From assembly GCA_023150775.1 (NCBI GenBank), contig JAKLKE010000016.1, forward strand, positions 1 through 42,978: a stretch of 42,978 nt of DNA. Direction: 5' to 3'. Both the position numbers and the translations under genes were made by a program. The DNA is from Myxococcota bacterium. GTDB lineage: Bacteria > Myxococcota_A > UBA796 > CAJQPC01. Positions 1 to 7,435 of this stretch are shown in pieces (positions within the stretch are counted from its first letter, which is position 1; each line of letters starts with the position of its first letter). A model generated the notes under the pieces. It was not told where the DNA came from. It ran no database searches and saw only the letters and a list, made by a program, of their open reading frames with translations.

Positions 1-181
1 GGTCGAGCTCGTCGAGGCCTTCACCGGCGGCGCCTGGTCGAGCTCGTCGAGGCCTCACCGGCGCGGCGTCGAGGCCTTCACCGGCGGGGCCTGGTCGAGC
101 TCGTCGAGGCCTTCACCGGCGGCGCCTGGTCGAGCTCGTCGAGGCCTCACCGGCGCGGCGTCGAGGCCTCCGGCGGGGCCT
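1..181. repeat. 92-bp tandem repeat at the left edge of the element
   Basis: The unit at 1-92 is repeated at 93-181 with a small internal deletion near 170. Each unit is itself composite: the core GTCGAGGCCT recurs three times per unit, and GGTCGAGCTCGTCGAGGCC occurs at 1, 36, 93 and 128. The array begins at the window edge and may continue leftward. The same core appears inverted at 10308-10360, which suggests a terminal repeat structure. It contains no coding signal that I can support. Confidence 0.85.
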
Positions 182-224
182 AGTGTTAAAGGTCTCAAAG
201 CTCATCCGCCATGCGTGGAAGGAG

Positions 225-548
225 TCACGAGGCCGCCTCCTGGGGCGGCCTCAGCTTCTTCAGCGTTCGTGCTTCGTCACTTGGGGTTGTGCTGTGTAGT
301 TGTTCTACAAACTGCGTAAACAGGCACGGAGAAGCGCAACAAACGCGGCCGCTTCGTGCGGTGTCGTGCCCGCCGGAAGCCTGGAGGGTTTGTGCGAAGC
401 GCATCACCCGAGCTGCCGATAGCTCATCGTTGGGCAGCAATGCAGAGAAGAGCACAAACCCTAAATCATCACAGACCGTTACGCGCCCATCGCGGACATT
501 AAGCGACCACCGAAGGCGGTAAATCGTATCGCAGGGGGGCCGCCTCAT
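225..548 (-). CDS. hypothetical protein, last gene of the leftward element operon
   Basis: This is a 107-aa protein that I do not recognise. I chose the ATG at 548 because it overlaps the stop of the upstream gene in an ATGA arrangement (545-548), the junction style used throughout this operon; an upstream ATG at 650 would create a 106-bp overlap. The sequence begins MRRPPCDTIYRLRW, has a hydrophobic stretch around DDLGFVLFSALLP, and carries a CCASPC cysteine cluster towards the C-terminus. There is no signal peptide and no recognisable domain. Its position at the distal end of a five-gene coupled transcript suggests a small accessory or virion-associated protein, but that is only inference. 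Confidence 0.55.
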   Translation of the reverse strand: MRRPPCDTIYRLRWSLNVRDGRVTVCDDLGFVLFSALLPNDELSAARVMRFAQTLQASGGHDTARSGRVCCASPCLFTQFVEQLHSTTPSDEARTLKKLRPPQEAAS

Positions 549-886
549 CCCGCGAGACGCTCGCGCTTCTCGGCGCGCATCGCGCGTCTGATGCAGGCCT
601 GGCAAATGCCGCGCCGGTGAAGAGCCTTCACCACGCCACAGACCGCGCACGCCGGGGCGCTCGACACGAGCAGAAGGTTAGGCGGCGCGGGCGTTGGTGT
701 GGGCGCTGGCGCCTTGATCCAGCGCGCCCTGGGCCGGTCGAGGCCCTCCGCGCTCGCCCAGCTCCGCACCTCCTCAGCGTGCAGGGCGCAGAGATCGCGC
801 GTCTCAGGACCGCCCGCCAGGTGTTCGGGCCAAACGGTGACGCGCTCACGCGCCAGATCGCAGCATCCAGAGACAGCGCAGATCAT
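545..886 (-). CDS. small putative zinc-binding protein
   Basis: A 113-aa protein with two cysteine-rich ends separated by a Pro/Ala/Thr linker. The N-terminal part has Cys3, a CC pair at about 8-9 and a CALH motif near residue 33. The C-terminal part has CAVCG followed about 12 residues later by CQAC, a spacing typical of a treble-clef or zinc-ribbon knuckle, and ends in a basic helix rich in Arg/Lys. This suggests a Zn-binding, possibly nucleic-acid-binding, regulator or recycling factor; the family is not recognised. Its start overlaps the stop of the upstream gene (TGATG at 884-888) and its stop overlaps the next start, so it should be translationally coupled on both sides. Confidence 0.65.
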   Translation of the reverse strand: MICAVSGCCDLARERVTVWPEHLAGGPETRDLCALHAEEVRSWASAEGLDRPRARWIKAPAPTPTPAPPNLLLVSSAPACAVCGVVKALHRRGICQACIRRAMRAEKRERLAG

Positions 887-1254
887 CAGGAGACCTCAAT
901 GGAGAGGTTTAGGCCGGGATGCAGCGGCACGGGCCCATAAAGCCCGGGGCTTACCTGCCACTCGGCGCGCCCTTGTCGAAGGTCGATCGGCGCACCGAAG
1001 AGGCCCGCCAACACGCCGCCGAAAGGTGCTGTGAGCTTCACGCCTCCGGGCGCCCAAGCCAGGCCGATCGCTAGATTCTTGAGCGGGAGCTCTACGCTAC
1101 GATCTGGGGTGACCTCGATTCGTGTTGATAGACGGGCGCCCGTCCGCTGGCAGAGTAGGCCCGCCTCCCGCAGCGCCTCCTCTGCGAACGTCGCAGCGAC
1201 CCGCCCGAGCATCCCGGCGCTCTCTAACGCCACGGTGACGCCACGGGCGTCCAT
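886..1254 (-). CDS. hypothetical protein in the leftward element operon
   Basis: A 122-aa protein of unknown function. The N-terminal 40 residues look alpha-helical (VTVALESAGMLGRVAATFAEEALREAG); the rest alternates hydrophobic and polar residues with many Gly/Pro turns, as expected for a beta-rich domain. There is no signal peptide, membrane helix or catalytic motif that I can point to. Start and stop both use one-base TGATG overlaps with neighbours (1252-1256 and 884-888), so it belongs to the same polycistronic message. A structural or virion-assembly role is possible from context only. Confidence 0.6.
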   Translation of the reverse strand: MDARGVTVALESAGMLGRVAATFAEEALREAGLLCQRTGARLSTRIEVTPDRSVELPLKNLAIGLAWAPGGVKLTAPFGGVLAGLFGAPIDLRQGRAEWQVSPGLYGPVPLHPGLNLSIEVS

Positions 1255-1685
1255 CAGGGCAGCTCGAAGGAGCGCGCGGGGTTGGCCTCAGCGTCCGCCG
1301 GGGCGGTCGAGGCCGGGCTCTCCGCCGGGGCGGTCGAGGCCGGGCTCTCCGCCGGGGTGGTCAGCGCCGGGCTCTCCGCCGGGGTGGTCGGCGCCGAGCT
1401 CGACAAGGACAGGCGCCGCCGGGGCGAGCTGTCCACGGGCGCCGCCTTGGCCTCGGCCTCGGCCTCGGCCTCGTTCTCGCCCTCGCCCTCGGCCTGCGGC
1501 GCGCTGGGGTCGATGGTCTCGCCGATGGTGAAGACGCCATCAAGCACCGCGACGAGCAGCAAACCCAGCGCGAACCGCTGCGAGCTGTCATCGAGCTTTG
1601 AGAAGTCGTCCTGCTTGGCGTTCAGCTCATCGTCGTTCGTGAACGTGAAGAGCGAGCGAACCTCATTCAGAGCTTTGTCGTTCAT
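1254..1685 (-). CDS. repeat-containing protein with one predicted hydrophobic helix
   Basis: A 143-aa protein. Residues 1-35 are charged and helical, a hydrophobic segment near residues 38-56 (FALGLLLVAVLDGVF) could be a membrane helix, then comes an EAEAEAEA stretch and a tandem 9-residue repeat of the type TTPAESPAL/TAPAESPAS (about four copies) near the C-terminus. Such Ala/Pro/Ser-rich repeats are typical of flexible, surface-exposed or periplasm-spanning stalks. The start at 1685 overlaps the upstream stop by 4 bp (ATGA). I do not recognise the family; a membrane or capsid-attached spacer is inferred. Confidence 0.6.
   Translation of the reverse strand: MNDKALNEVRSLFTFTNDDELNAKQDDFSKLDDSSQRFALGLLLVAVLDGVFTIGETIDPSAPQAEGEGENEAEAEAEAKAAPVDSSPRRRLSLSSSAPTTPAESPALTTPAESPASTAPAESPASTAPADAEANPARSFELP
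1296..1395. repeat. 27-bp in-frame tandem repeat
   Basis: About four copies of a 27-bp unit, read on the minus strand as a 9-aa Thr/Ala/Pro/Glu/Ser repeat. Copies differ by only a few bases, so the array probably arose by recent slippage or recombination and its copy number may vary between strains. Confidence 0.8.
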
Positions 1686-2776
1686 GCTGCCTCGTCGGGT
1701 TGGACCGAGGCGGACTCGCGCATAATGCGCAAGAACGCCGCGATCTGGGTCTCATCCGCGCACATCTCGCGGAAGTCGGGAGAGGTGAGCACCCGCAGAA
1801 CGGCGGGATCAAAGATCGCGGCCTGCACGTCTGGGCGGGTGAAGAGGGCCAGGAGCGCGCCGTCACTCAGAGCGGCTTGCACGTCTGGCCGCGTGAGCAA
1901 ACGGACGAGATCGGGATGCTCCAAGAGGAGCTTGACCGCTGGTAGGCTCTCGGGGCCAACGCCGCGCTTGTTTAGCTCGTGGAGCTGATAGGCCGTGAAC
2001 CCGTAGCTGAAGAGCTCACGGGCGCCGCTTCCTAGCTGCTTCCATTGCTCAAGCTCTACGGTAGTTGCAGCGGAGATCGTGCGGTCCTCTAGCACGGCCT
2101 TCTGTGCAGCGTCCGCTATGTCTTTGACCTGCTTCTCTAAGGTCGTGATGCGCTCACCTTGAGCGGCGATCTGCGCGTCCTTCTGCTGAAGCAGGCGCTC
2201 GTAGCCCTCGCAGAGCTTGTCTTGCACCTTGTCTGAGCGATCAAAGAGTTTCCCCCACCGTGCATCCTGCGCGTCGGTGGCGTTGCGTCCGCTCTCGATC
2301 ACCGCATGGCTTGACGCGATCGTATGCCTCGACACCGCAGCCAACGCGTCGACATGACCCTGAAGGCTGTCCTCCGCCCGCGCAGGAACGAGGCCCGTGG
2401 TGTCGGTGCCCAAGCTCTGGATCGTGGCGTTGACGTTGGTTTCTGTCCCTCTCAACCTCACTCGCAGCGGTCCAGTATGGGCATTCACGACGCGAAGTAG
2501 CGCCAGGTGCGCCGCCTCAGAGACGACCGCTGCGGCCTGGGCGCTGATCATGCCGAGCGGCCCGGTTTCCTGGCCGAGCTGCGCCGCCCACGAGGCCGCC
2601 TCGGGCGCGTCGGTGTTGGCGAGCTGCTCGCGGGCCCACGCGCCCGTGAGGCCGGCCGAGAAAAGCGGCTCCTCGTTGTCTCCTCTGCGTCGGTAAACAC
2701 TCAGCGTTACCGGCGACCGAGCGCCGACGATCGCGGCGCGCATTCGGGGCAAGAAGTCGGTCAGCGAATCGCTCAC
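1682..2776 (-). CDS. coiled-coil hypothetical protein, first gene of the leftward operon
   Basis: A 364-aa protein starting at GTG 2776, supported by an AGGAGGT ribosome site six bases upstream on the minus strand; the ATG at 2797 lies upstream of that site and is unlikely. Residues 1-180 are mixed helix/strand with no known motif. Residues about 185-250 form a heptad-rich coiled coil (ERLLQQKDAQIAAQGERITTL). The C-terminal 100 residues carry short helical repeats of the form LLTRPDVQAAL, LFTRPDVQAAI and VLTSPDFREM. No signal peptide or membrane helix is apparent. Coiled coil plus short repeats fits a scaffold, spike-stalk or adaptor; the family is not recognised. It is divergent from the rightward train. 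Confidence 0.7.
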   Translation of the reverse strand: MSDSLTDFLPRMRAAIVGARSPVTLSVYRRRGDNEEPLFSAGLTGAWAREQLANTDAPEAASWAAQLGQETGPLGMISAQAAAVVSEAAHLALLRVVNAHTGPLRVRLRGTETNVNATIQSLGTDTTGLVPARAEDSLQGHVDALAAVSRHTIASSHAVIESGRNATDAQDARWGKLFDRSDKVQDKLCEGYERLLQQKDAQIAAQGERITTLEKQVKDIADAAQKAVLEDRTISAATTVELEQWKQLGSGARELFSYGFTAYQLHELNKRGVGPESLPAVKLLLEHPDLVRLLTRPDVQAALSDGALLALFTRPDVQAAIFDPAVLRVLTSPDFREMCADETQIAAFLRIMRESASVQPDEAA

Positions 2777-3180
2777 TCGTGTACCTCCTAGGCCCACTAT
2801 CGCGCGTTCAAGACATCAACGCCCGGACCTAAACCGACCGACATAGGGTGAAGGCCCGTTTTCGATCGTTCTGCTGTACACGTCAGCAAGCCGCAGCGCC
2901 CTATGAAGGGTGGGCAGCCGCAGGGCAGGCCTCGGGCAGCCGCAGGGCAGGCCTCGGGCAGCCGCAGGGCAGGCCTCGGGCAGCACGACGGGCACAGGCC
3001 GGGCAACGCCGGGCACAGGCCGGGCAACGCCGGGCAGGGGCGCCACGTCGAGGCCGCCTCGAAGGTGTACACACCCCCGGATCGGTGATTTTGGGCGCTG
3101 CCCGGCCTGGGCGAGCTGCCCGGCCTGGAGGGCAGATCCCAGCAGGCGAAGAACAAGAGGCACCCACAACGGAGGGCCTC
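2777..3180. promoter_or_regulatory. 404-bp divergent intergenic region with repeats
   Basis: No gene is supported here: the forward frame is open but reads as Arg/Gly/Gln low-complexity, and the true start of the next gene is the GTG at 3181. The region must hold promoters for both gene trains. I could not identify convincing -35/-10 pairs. It holds two tandem repeat blocks (2912-2977 and 2990-3031) and a short direct repeat of GCCCGGCCTGG around 3100-3130. A role as control region or replication origin is inferred. Confidence 0.45.
2912..3031. repeat. 22-bp and 21-bp tandem repeats built on GGGCA
   Basis: Three perfect 22-bp copies begin at 2912, 2934 and 2956 (starting GGGCAGCCGCAGGGC), followed by two perfect 21-bp copies at 2990 and 3011 (starting GGGCACAGGCC). 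All are built around GGGCA words spaced about 10-12 bp apart, roughly one helical turn. Arrays of this type between divergent operons are typical of iterons or multi-site operator regions; this reading is inference. Confidence 0.8.
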
Positions 3181-3795
3181 GTGTCCTTTCTCGACAAGAT
3201 CCGACAGCTCCGGGGTAAGGAGCTCACCGGCCCCAAGGCCGAGGAGCTCGCGGCTGAGGCCGCCGCCCTGGAGCAGAGCAAGCAGCGCAGCACCAGCGCG
3301 CAGAAGTCCATGAAGCAGGCGGCGGGCGAGACCGCCGCCGATCTGGGCTACACCGTGGTCAAGGCCGCGACCGCCGCCACCGCTGGCGCCACGCGCGGTT
3401 ATCGCGGTGACGCGCAGATCTACGGCGTGGACGTGCCCCTCTGGGGCGGGCTCGGCGCGAAGTTTGTCGCCCTTGGCGGCAAGCTCGCGCGGGCTAAATG
3501 GGCGCCGATGGTCGAGGCCGTCGGGGAAGGCGCCTTGCTGGAGGGGATCGGCGCGAACATGCGCGATCTTGGCGCCCAGATGAAGCAGAAGTATGAGGAG
3601 AAGGAGGGCAAGCCCCCCGCTCCCGGCGCCGCCGCCCCCGCCCCCGCCGCCGCCGCCCCCGCCGTTCAGGGCCGCTTGCCCGCGTCCGATCCTCGGATGG
3701 CCGATCCGCGCTTCGCTCAGCGTGTGGTCTCTCCCCCGATGGCCGCTCGCCCCACCCCCTCCGGGGAGAAGGTGCGCCTGAAGCTGCGTCAGTGA
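3181..3795 (+). CDS. hypothetical protein with Gly-rich amphipathic segment, first gene of rightward train
   Basis: A 204-aa protein from GTG 3181, chosen because GGAGG sits just upstream and because the longer in-frame extension consists only of repeat-encoded low complexity. Residues 1-60 are a charged helix (MSFLDKIRQLRGKELTG). Residues about 60-150 are Gly/Ala-rich with GxxxG patterns (WGGLGAKFVALGGKLARA), which could pack against a membrane or self-associate. The C-terminal 70 residues are Ala/Pro-rich and basic. No homologous family is recognised. As the leader of the structural-looking train it may be a virion or membrane-associated protein (inference). Confidence 0.65.
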   Translation: MSFLDKIRQLRGKELTGPKAEELAAEAAALEQSKQRSTSAQKSMKQAAGETAADLGYTVVKAATAATAGATRGYRGDAQIYGVDVPLWGGLGAKFVALGGKLARAKWAPMVEAVGEGALLEGIGANMRDLGAQMKQKYEEKEGKPPAPGAAAPAPAAAAPAVQGRLPASDPRMADPRFAQRVVSPPMAARPTPSGEKVRLKLRQ

Positions 3796-3916
3796 GGCCT
3801 CGGTAGCAGCCCTGAGCCGAGCGTTGCTCGGCCACGGCGACCGCTACAGGTGCCCCCCTACCAGACAACGCCCAGTCGCGCCTCATCCCCTACATTCCGA
3901 CCAAACGGAGACAGTC

Positions 3917-4618
3917 ATGTCTGAAGACCTGATCGACATCGGCAACCAGTCCGGCTTCAACCCCACGACCGGCCAGGTGATCGACCTCACCACCACCCAG
4001 CCCGACGCCGAGATCGGCGCGGTGTCTGACGGCCTCATCGTCGAGACCGACGACGGCGACGAGATCGAGGTGAGCGGCGCCGAGCTCGCCGAGTTCGTCG
4101 GCGCCAAGAAGAAGCGTAAGGGCGTTGTCGCCCGCGTCCGGGAGAACCGTGAAGAGCGCCAGGAGGACCGCCAGGAGCGCCGCGCCGACCGCAAGGAGGA
4201 CCGCCAAGAGCGCCGCGCCGAGCGTCGGGGCGACGACGGCGACGACGACAGCGGCGGCTACTGGGAGCAGTACTCCTACAACTTCACCGGCAGCAACAGC
4301 GGCGGCGCTACCGCCTCCGTCACCTCCACCAAGTCGATCGGCTCTCGGTTCATCGCCGAGAAGATCAGCCTTCAGGGGTCCGCTGGTGGTTCGTTGTTCC
4401 GCTCGCTCAAGGTCGGCGACGATTACGTCCTTGACTACCCCGACGGCGCCGCCGTCGAGAACTTCGCGGTCAACGGCTACATGCTCGGGGCGATCGAGGG
4501 GCGCGAGTTTCCCGCGAACAGCACCGCTACGCTGGTGATCGACAGCGTGCCCGCCTCTGGCCTGGTGCGCGCCCTGGTCTCGGGTCGCCGCTGGCGCACC
4601 AAGCCCCGCTGCAACTGA
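3917..4618 (+). CDS. candidate structural protein with charged linker and beta-rich C-terminal domain
   Basis: A 233-aa protein starting at ATG 3917 (GGAG eleven bases upstream). Residues 1-70 are acidic. Residues about 72-112 are an extreme Arg/Glu/Asp repeat (REERQEDRQERRADRKEDR) and 113-120 an Asp run. Residues 120-233 alternate short hydrophobic strands with Gly/Asn/Ser turns (FTGSNSGGATASVTSTKS, EFPANSTATLVIDSV), suggesting an all-beta domain. A charged disordered arm joined to a beta domain is a common layout for capsid or spike proteins that bind nucleic acid or a lumen. I cannot assign a family; the structural role is inferred from layout and neighbours. Confidence 0.65.
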   Translation: MSEDLIDIGNQSGFNPTTGQVIDLTTTQPDAEIGAVSDGLIVETDDGDEIEVSGAELAEFVGAKKKRKGVVARVRENREERQEDRQERRADRKEDRQERRAERRGDDGDDDSGGYWEQYSYNFTGSNSGGATASVTSTKSIGSRFIAEKISLQGSAGGSLFRSLKVGDDYVLDYPDGAAVENFAVNGYMLGAIEGREFPANSTATLVIDSVPASGLVRALVSGRRWRTKPRCN

Positions 4619-4647
4619 TCGCCCAGGCGAGCGTTTAGGAGGTCTCG

Positions 4648-5235
4648 GTGTCGCTCTGGAACTACACGCCGGTAAAACCGCTGAACCTCCAGGGCAACCC
4701 CGACGACCTCGGCACGCTCTCCGAGTGTGACGGGTGGTCTCTGATCGAGCTCGTGAGCTTCTCCGGCTTGCCCTGGGATGCTCACCTCGATCTGAGCCGC
4801 CAGGGAAACAGCCTACCCACGATTAAGGTTAGCGTCAGCGGTGTTGCGCGATTGTGCGTTTTCGCAACATCGGCGAAGGTGTACGGCTATAATACTTCGT
4901 CGCAGACGCACAACGTACAGGCAATGGTCGCGTCGATCGATGCGCCAATTAAGACGGATAATGTGTACGTTGAGAAGCTCGTAGGCACAGGCTCCGCCGT
5001 GCAGGTCACACCGCCACCGGGCACAACTCGGCTAAGCCTCACGATCAACAGCGCCGATCCAGTGCATCGAGTCGGCGTGCTTGTCACGACCACCGATCGA
5101 TTCTCCATCGTTACGCAGGTGATCAGCATCGACCAGATGCCCGAAGGTGGATTGCTGATCGGCAGCGTGGAGACAATAGAGGTGACCATACCTCTTGGGC
5201 TGACCGCCTGCCTTCAGTGGCATCTCGCGTTTTAG
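4648..5235 (+). CDS. candidate structural protein, all-beta
   Basis: A 195-aa protein starting at GTG 4648, with a strong AGGAGGT ribosome site just upstream. The whole chain is beta-like: alternating hydrophobic residues with short turns, few helices, no charged low complexity (TIKVSVSGVARLCVFATSAKVYGY, TTRLSLTINSADPVHRVGVL are broken into strands). No signal peptide. This looks like one or two beta-sandwich or jelly-roll domains and is a reasonable candidate for a capsid or spike protein, but no sequence family is recognised. Base composition in 4800-5200 is visibly less GC-rich than the neighbouring genes, which might reflect a different origin. Confidence 0.65.
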   Translation: MSLWNYTPVKPLNLQGNPDDLGTLSECDGWSLIELVSFSGLPWDAHLDLSRQGNSLPTIKVSVSGVARLCVFATSAKVYGYNTSSQTHNVQAMVASIDAPIKTDNVYVEKLVGTGSAVQVTPPPGTTRLSLTINSADPVHRVGVLVTTTDRFSIVTQVISIDQMPEGGLLIGSVETIEVTIPLGLTACLQWHLAF

Positions 5236-5246
5236 GAGCTGACCTC

Positions 5247-5711
5247 GTGAAAATAGATCTCCGAGTGCCAGCCCGTCCCCGCGCGTGGCTCTGGATTCTG
5301 AACGCTCTTCGCACGATCAACGCTGAGCTGATCGCCGGGACCGCCTCGTTCCCGTTTCTCTACTATTCCCCCGTGGTTTACCGGCGCGAGAGCGTCGAGC
5401 GGTTCGCGACTGCGGATCAATGCCTGGCTCTGGGGGAGGAGGACTGCGACAGCTTGAGCGCCTGGCGCGCTGGTGAACTGGAGGCCCTCGGCTGGCTGGC
5501 CGTCTTCCCCTTCGAGGACGCGCACCAGTGGGCCGCCTACTACCGCCCGGCGACGATCCCCGCGCGTGTCGTGCTGACCCAAGAGGGCCCGACCGCGTAT
5601 CACGCCCTCGTCGCCTACGAGATCGAGGGCCAAACCTTCTACGACGATCCCTCCGCGCGCCTCGGCATGTATGGCGCCGTAACCCCCGAGATTCAGGAGC
5701 TCAGGCCATGA
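5247..5711 (+). CDS. transglutaminase/papain-fold cysteine-peptidase-like protein
   Basis: A 154-aa protein starting at GTG 5247, preceded by TAGGAGCTGACCTC. The motif EEDCDSLSAWRAGEL (candidate nucleophile Cys67) followed by YHALV (candidate His119) and DDPSARLGM (candidate Asp133/134) matches the Cys-His-Asp order of transglutaminase-like or papain-like folds; similar DCxxLxxWRA proteins occur in phage and phage-like loci from general knowledge. It could process a virion protein or cut peptidoglycan cross-links. The substrate is unknown. The stop overlaps the next ATG (ATGA at 5708-5711), so it is coupled to the following gene. I am fairly confident of the fold, less of activity. Confidence 0.65.
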   Translation: MKIDLRVPARPRAWLWILNALRTINAELIAGTASFPFLYYSPVVYRRESVERFATADQCLALGEEDCDSLSAWRAGELEALGWLAVFPFEDAHQWAAYYRPATIPARVVLTQEGPTAYHALVAYEIEGQTFYDDPSARLGMYGAVTPEIQELRP

Positions 5712-6289
5712 ACTGCGAGAAGCTGATCGCCGTCAAAAATTGGGCCTTTGTGCCCGCAGAGGGCTACCGCGTGGATGTGCAGGGGCCAATCTATATTGAC
5801 GGTGAGGCGAACTACGTCGCAAAGCTGGTGCCTGAAGAGGGAAAGGTTCGGCTCAGGCAAAACCAGTCCGCACAGACCGATCTGTGCGCGTCGTTCCCAA
5901 ACCCCACGCCGATAACGTCGGGATACACCGGCGAGACGCCGTGGGCTGTGGCGCCCGAATATGGCGGGTGGGGCATCGAGCTTTATGAGATCTGGATCCA
6001 TGAGTGGCGCGTTGTGATCAAGCTTCCCAAGGATTTTGTTGGTGTCGCCGCCGCTGCGCTCGTGCCCGCCGCCAAACTCGCGATCAAGGCGGGCCGGGGC
6101 GCGGTGAAGCTCGTTCAGCGGGTCAAGGAGTCCGAGATCAAGCCGCTCGACAAGGTGGCGACCGTGCGCGCTCGCTTCGAGAAGCGCCGCGCCCAAGGTG
6201 GCGGCGACGTGCTCGCCATTCGGGCGCCGCTTCGGGTCTCGGGTGTTGAGATTGGCTGCGCGAACTGCAAGAACTGCGGGGGCCAGTGA
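5708..6289 (+). CDS. hypothetical protein with C-terminal CxxCxxC
   Basis: A 193-aa protein from ATG 5708, with CAGGAG upstream and a 4-bp overlap with the previous stop. The N-terminal 110 residues look beta-rich (YRVDVQGPIYIDGEANYVAK) and include the Trp/Gly segment EYGGWGIELYEIWIHEW. A Val/Ala-rich segment at about 112-135 (FVGVAAAALVPAAKLAIKA) may be an amphipathic or membrane-interacting helix, followed by a basic region. The chain ends in GCANCKNCGGQ, a CxxCxxC motif suited to metal binding or disulfides. Not recognised as a family. Context suggests a membrane-associated virion protein. Confidence 0.65.
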   Translation: MNCEKLIAVKNWAFVPAEGYRVDVQGPIYIDGEANYVAKLVPEEGKVRLRQNQSAQTDLCASFPNPTPITSGYTGETPWAVAPEYGGWGIELYEIWIHEWRVVIKLPKDFVGVAAAALVPAAKLAIKAGRGAVKLVQRVKESEIKPLDKVATVRARFEKRRAQGGGDVLAIRAPLRVSGVEIGCANCKNCGGQ

Positions 6290-6930
6290 TGGACTTCGAG
6301 ACGATCCAGGCCTACTGGACAGACCTATACAACGGCTGGTCAACCGAGCTCGACGCGCAGTATCAGGCCTTCGTGTCCGCCTGGCTGCCCGAGGCCGAGG
6401 CCTTGGGGCCGGAGGACGCCGCCGAGGCGGTGACGAACTATATCGCCTGGCTCGACCTGCTCGGCGCTGACATCGCTGACGCGCTCGCGCTGGTTGACCA
6501 GCTCCCCGCTGAGGAGCAGGCCGCCGAGCGCGCGCTCTGGGAGGGTTACGCCACCAGATACGATCTCTGGGGTGCTGGCTTCTGGCCCTTCGTGCAGCTC
6601 GACGAGGCGCCCGCGTCGTCGGTTCAGGGAGCGCCACTCGTGCTCGCTGTGCCCGTGGCGATTGGCGTGCTGATCGTCACGCCGATCGCGCTCGCGTACA
6701 TCGTCGGCAGCGTCGCCGACGTGGAGACCACGACGACCAACGCCCACACCGAGCGCCTCGAGCTTCAAGCCAGAGTCGAGGCTATGCGTATGGGCACGTC
6801 CTTACAGGCCTCGACGCTACCCAAGCCGCCCGACGACAAGAACGACAAGAGCGGCGGCGGGTGGCTTGTGGGCCTCGTCGGCGTGGCCCTGTTCGGCGGC
6901 TTGGCCTGGATGTGGAAGGGCAACAAGTGA
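6289..6930 (+). CDS. membrane protein with two predicted helices
   Basis: A 213-aa protein starting at ATG 6289 and overlapping the upstream stop by one base. Residues 1-110 are helical, acidic and rich in Trp/Tyr (AYWTDLYNGW, YATRYDLWGAGFWPF). A long hydrophobic segment follows (about 118-145, LVLAVPVAIGVLIVTPIALAYIVG), then a charged linker with DDKNDKSGGG, and a short C-terminal hydrophobic segment (WLVGLVGVALFGGLAWMWKGNK). Two membrane passes are predicted. The stop overlaps the GTG of the M23 peptidase gene, so the two are probably made together. Possible roles are a membrane-vesicle protein or a holin-like partner of the peptidase; neither is shown. Confidence 0.65.
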   Translation: MDFETIQAYWTDLYNGWSTELDAQYQAFVSAWLPEAEALGPEDAAEAVTNYIAWLDLLGADIADALALVDQLPAEEQAAERALWEGYATRYDLWGAGFWPFVQLDEAPASSVQGAPLVLAVPVAIGVLIVTPIALAYIVGSVADVETTTTNAHTERLELQARVEAMRMGTSLQASTLPKPPDDKNDKSGGGWLVGLVGVALFGGLAWMWKGNK

Positions 6931-7427
6931 AGCCGTCACCGCTCACAGTCGGCGCCGGGCTCGGCGTGCTGGCGCTGATCGTGCTGGCGGTTGCTTCGTC
7001 GGGAGGTTCGCCGAGGGCGAGCTACCCGACGAGCAACACCCGCGACGACGGGCGCGCCTGGCCTGTCCCGGCCTATGTGCGGGTCTCGTCGCCTTTCGGC
7101 TGGCGCACGGGCCCATTTACGGGTCAGCCGCAATTTCACAAGGGCGTGGATCTCGCCGCCGCTGAGGGTGCCGACGTGCTCGCGCCGATCTCGGGCCGCG
7201 TCGCCAAGATCGAGACGACACAGACGAGCGGCTTAACGGTGTGGTTGCACGGGCGCGGCGAAGCGCATCGACTGGCACACCTCAGCGCGGCCTATGTCTC
7301 TGAGGGGCAGGAGGTCACCGCCGGGCAGGTGATCGCCGCCGTGGGCCGCACGGGCCAGGTCACGGGCCCGCATCTTCATTGGGCCGTCTACATCGACGGC
7401 CAGCCCATCGATCCGCTTCTTCTCTGA
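6927..7427 (+). CDS. membrane-anchored M23 family metallopeptidase
   Basis: A 166-aa protein from GTG 6927 that overlaps the upstream stop by 4 bp. An N-terminal hydrophobic anchor (about residues 7-24, VGAGLGVLALIVLAVASS) is followed by a complete LytM/M23 domain: SSPFGWR, the first zinc motif HKGVD (His71, Asp75), His118 in RLAHLS, and the HLH motif at 149-151 (GPHLHW). These are the standard zinc ligands and catalytic histidines of Gly-Gly or D,D-type peptidoglycan endopeptidases. The protein is short and lacks other domains, so it is likely a phage-type lysis or entry enzyme that opens the cell wall from the membrane or virion surface. Function is well supported; the exact role is inferred. 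Confidence 0.9.
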   Translation: MKPSPLTVGAGLGVLALIVLAVASSGGSPRASYPTSNTRDDGRAWPVPAYVRVSSPFGWRTGPFTGQPQFHKGVDLAAAEGADVLAPISGRVAKIETTQTSGLTVWLHGRGEAHRLAHLSAAYVSEGQEVTAGQVIAAVGRTGQVTGPHLHWAVYIDGQPIDPLLL

Positions 7428-7435
7428 GGTGGCCT

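Noticed and set aside
1-181. CRISPR-like repeat array
   Set aside because: No unique spacers separate the repeats; the units are composite tandem copies with inverted counterparts at the other edge.
2848-3180. Upstream extension of the 3181 gene
   Set aside because: Encodes only Arg/Gln/Gly repeats derived from the DNA tandem repeats; the GTG at 3181 has a good ribosome site.
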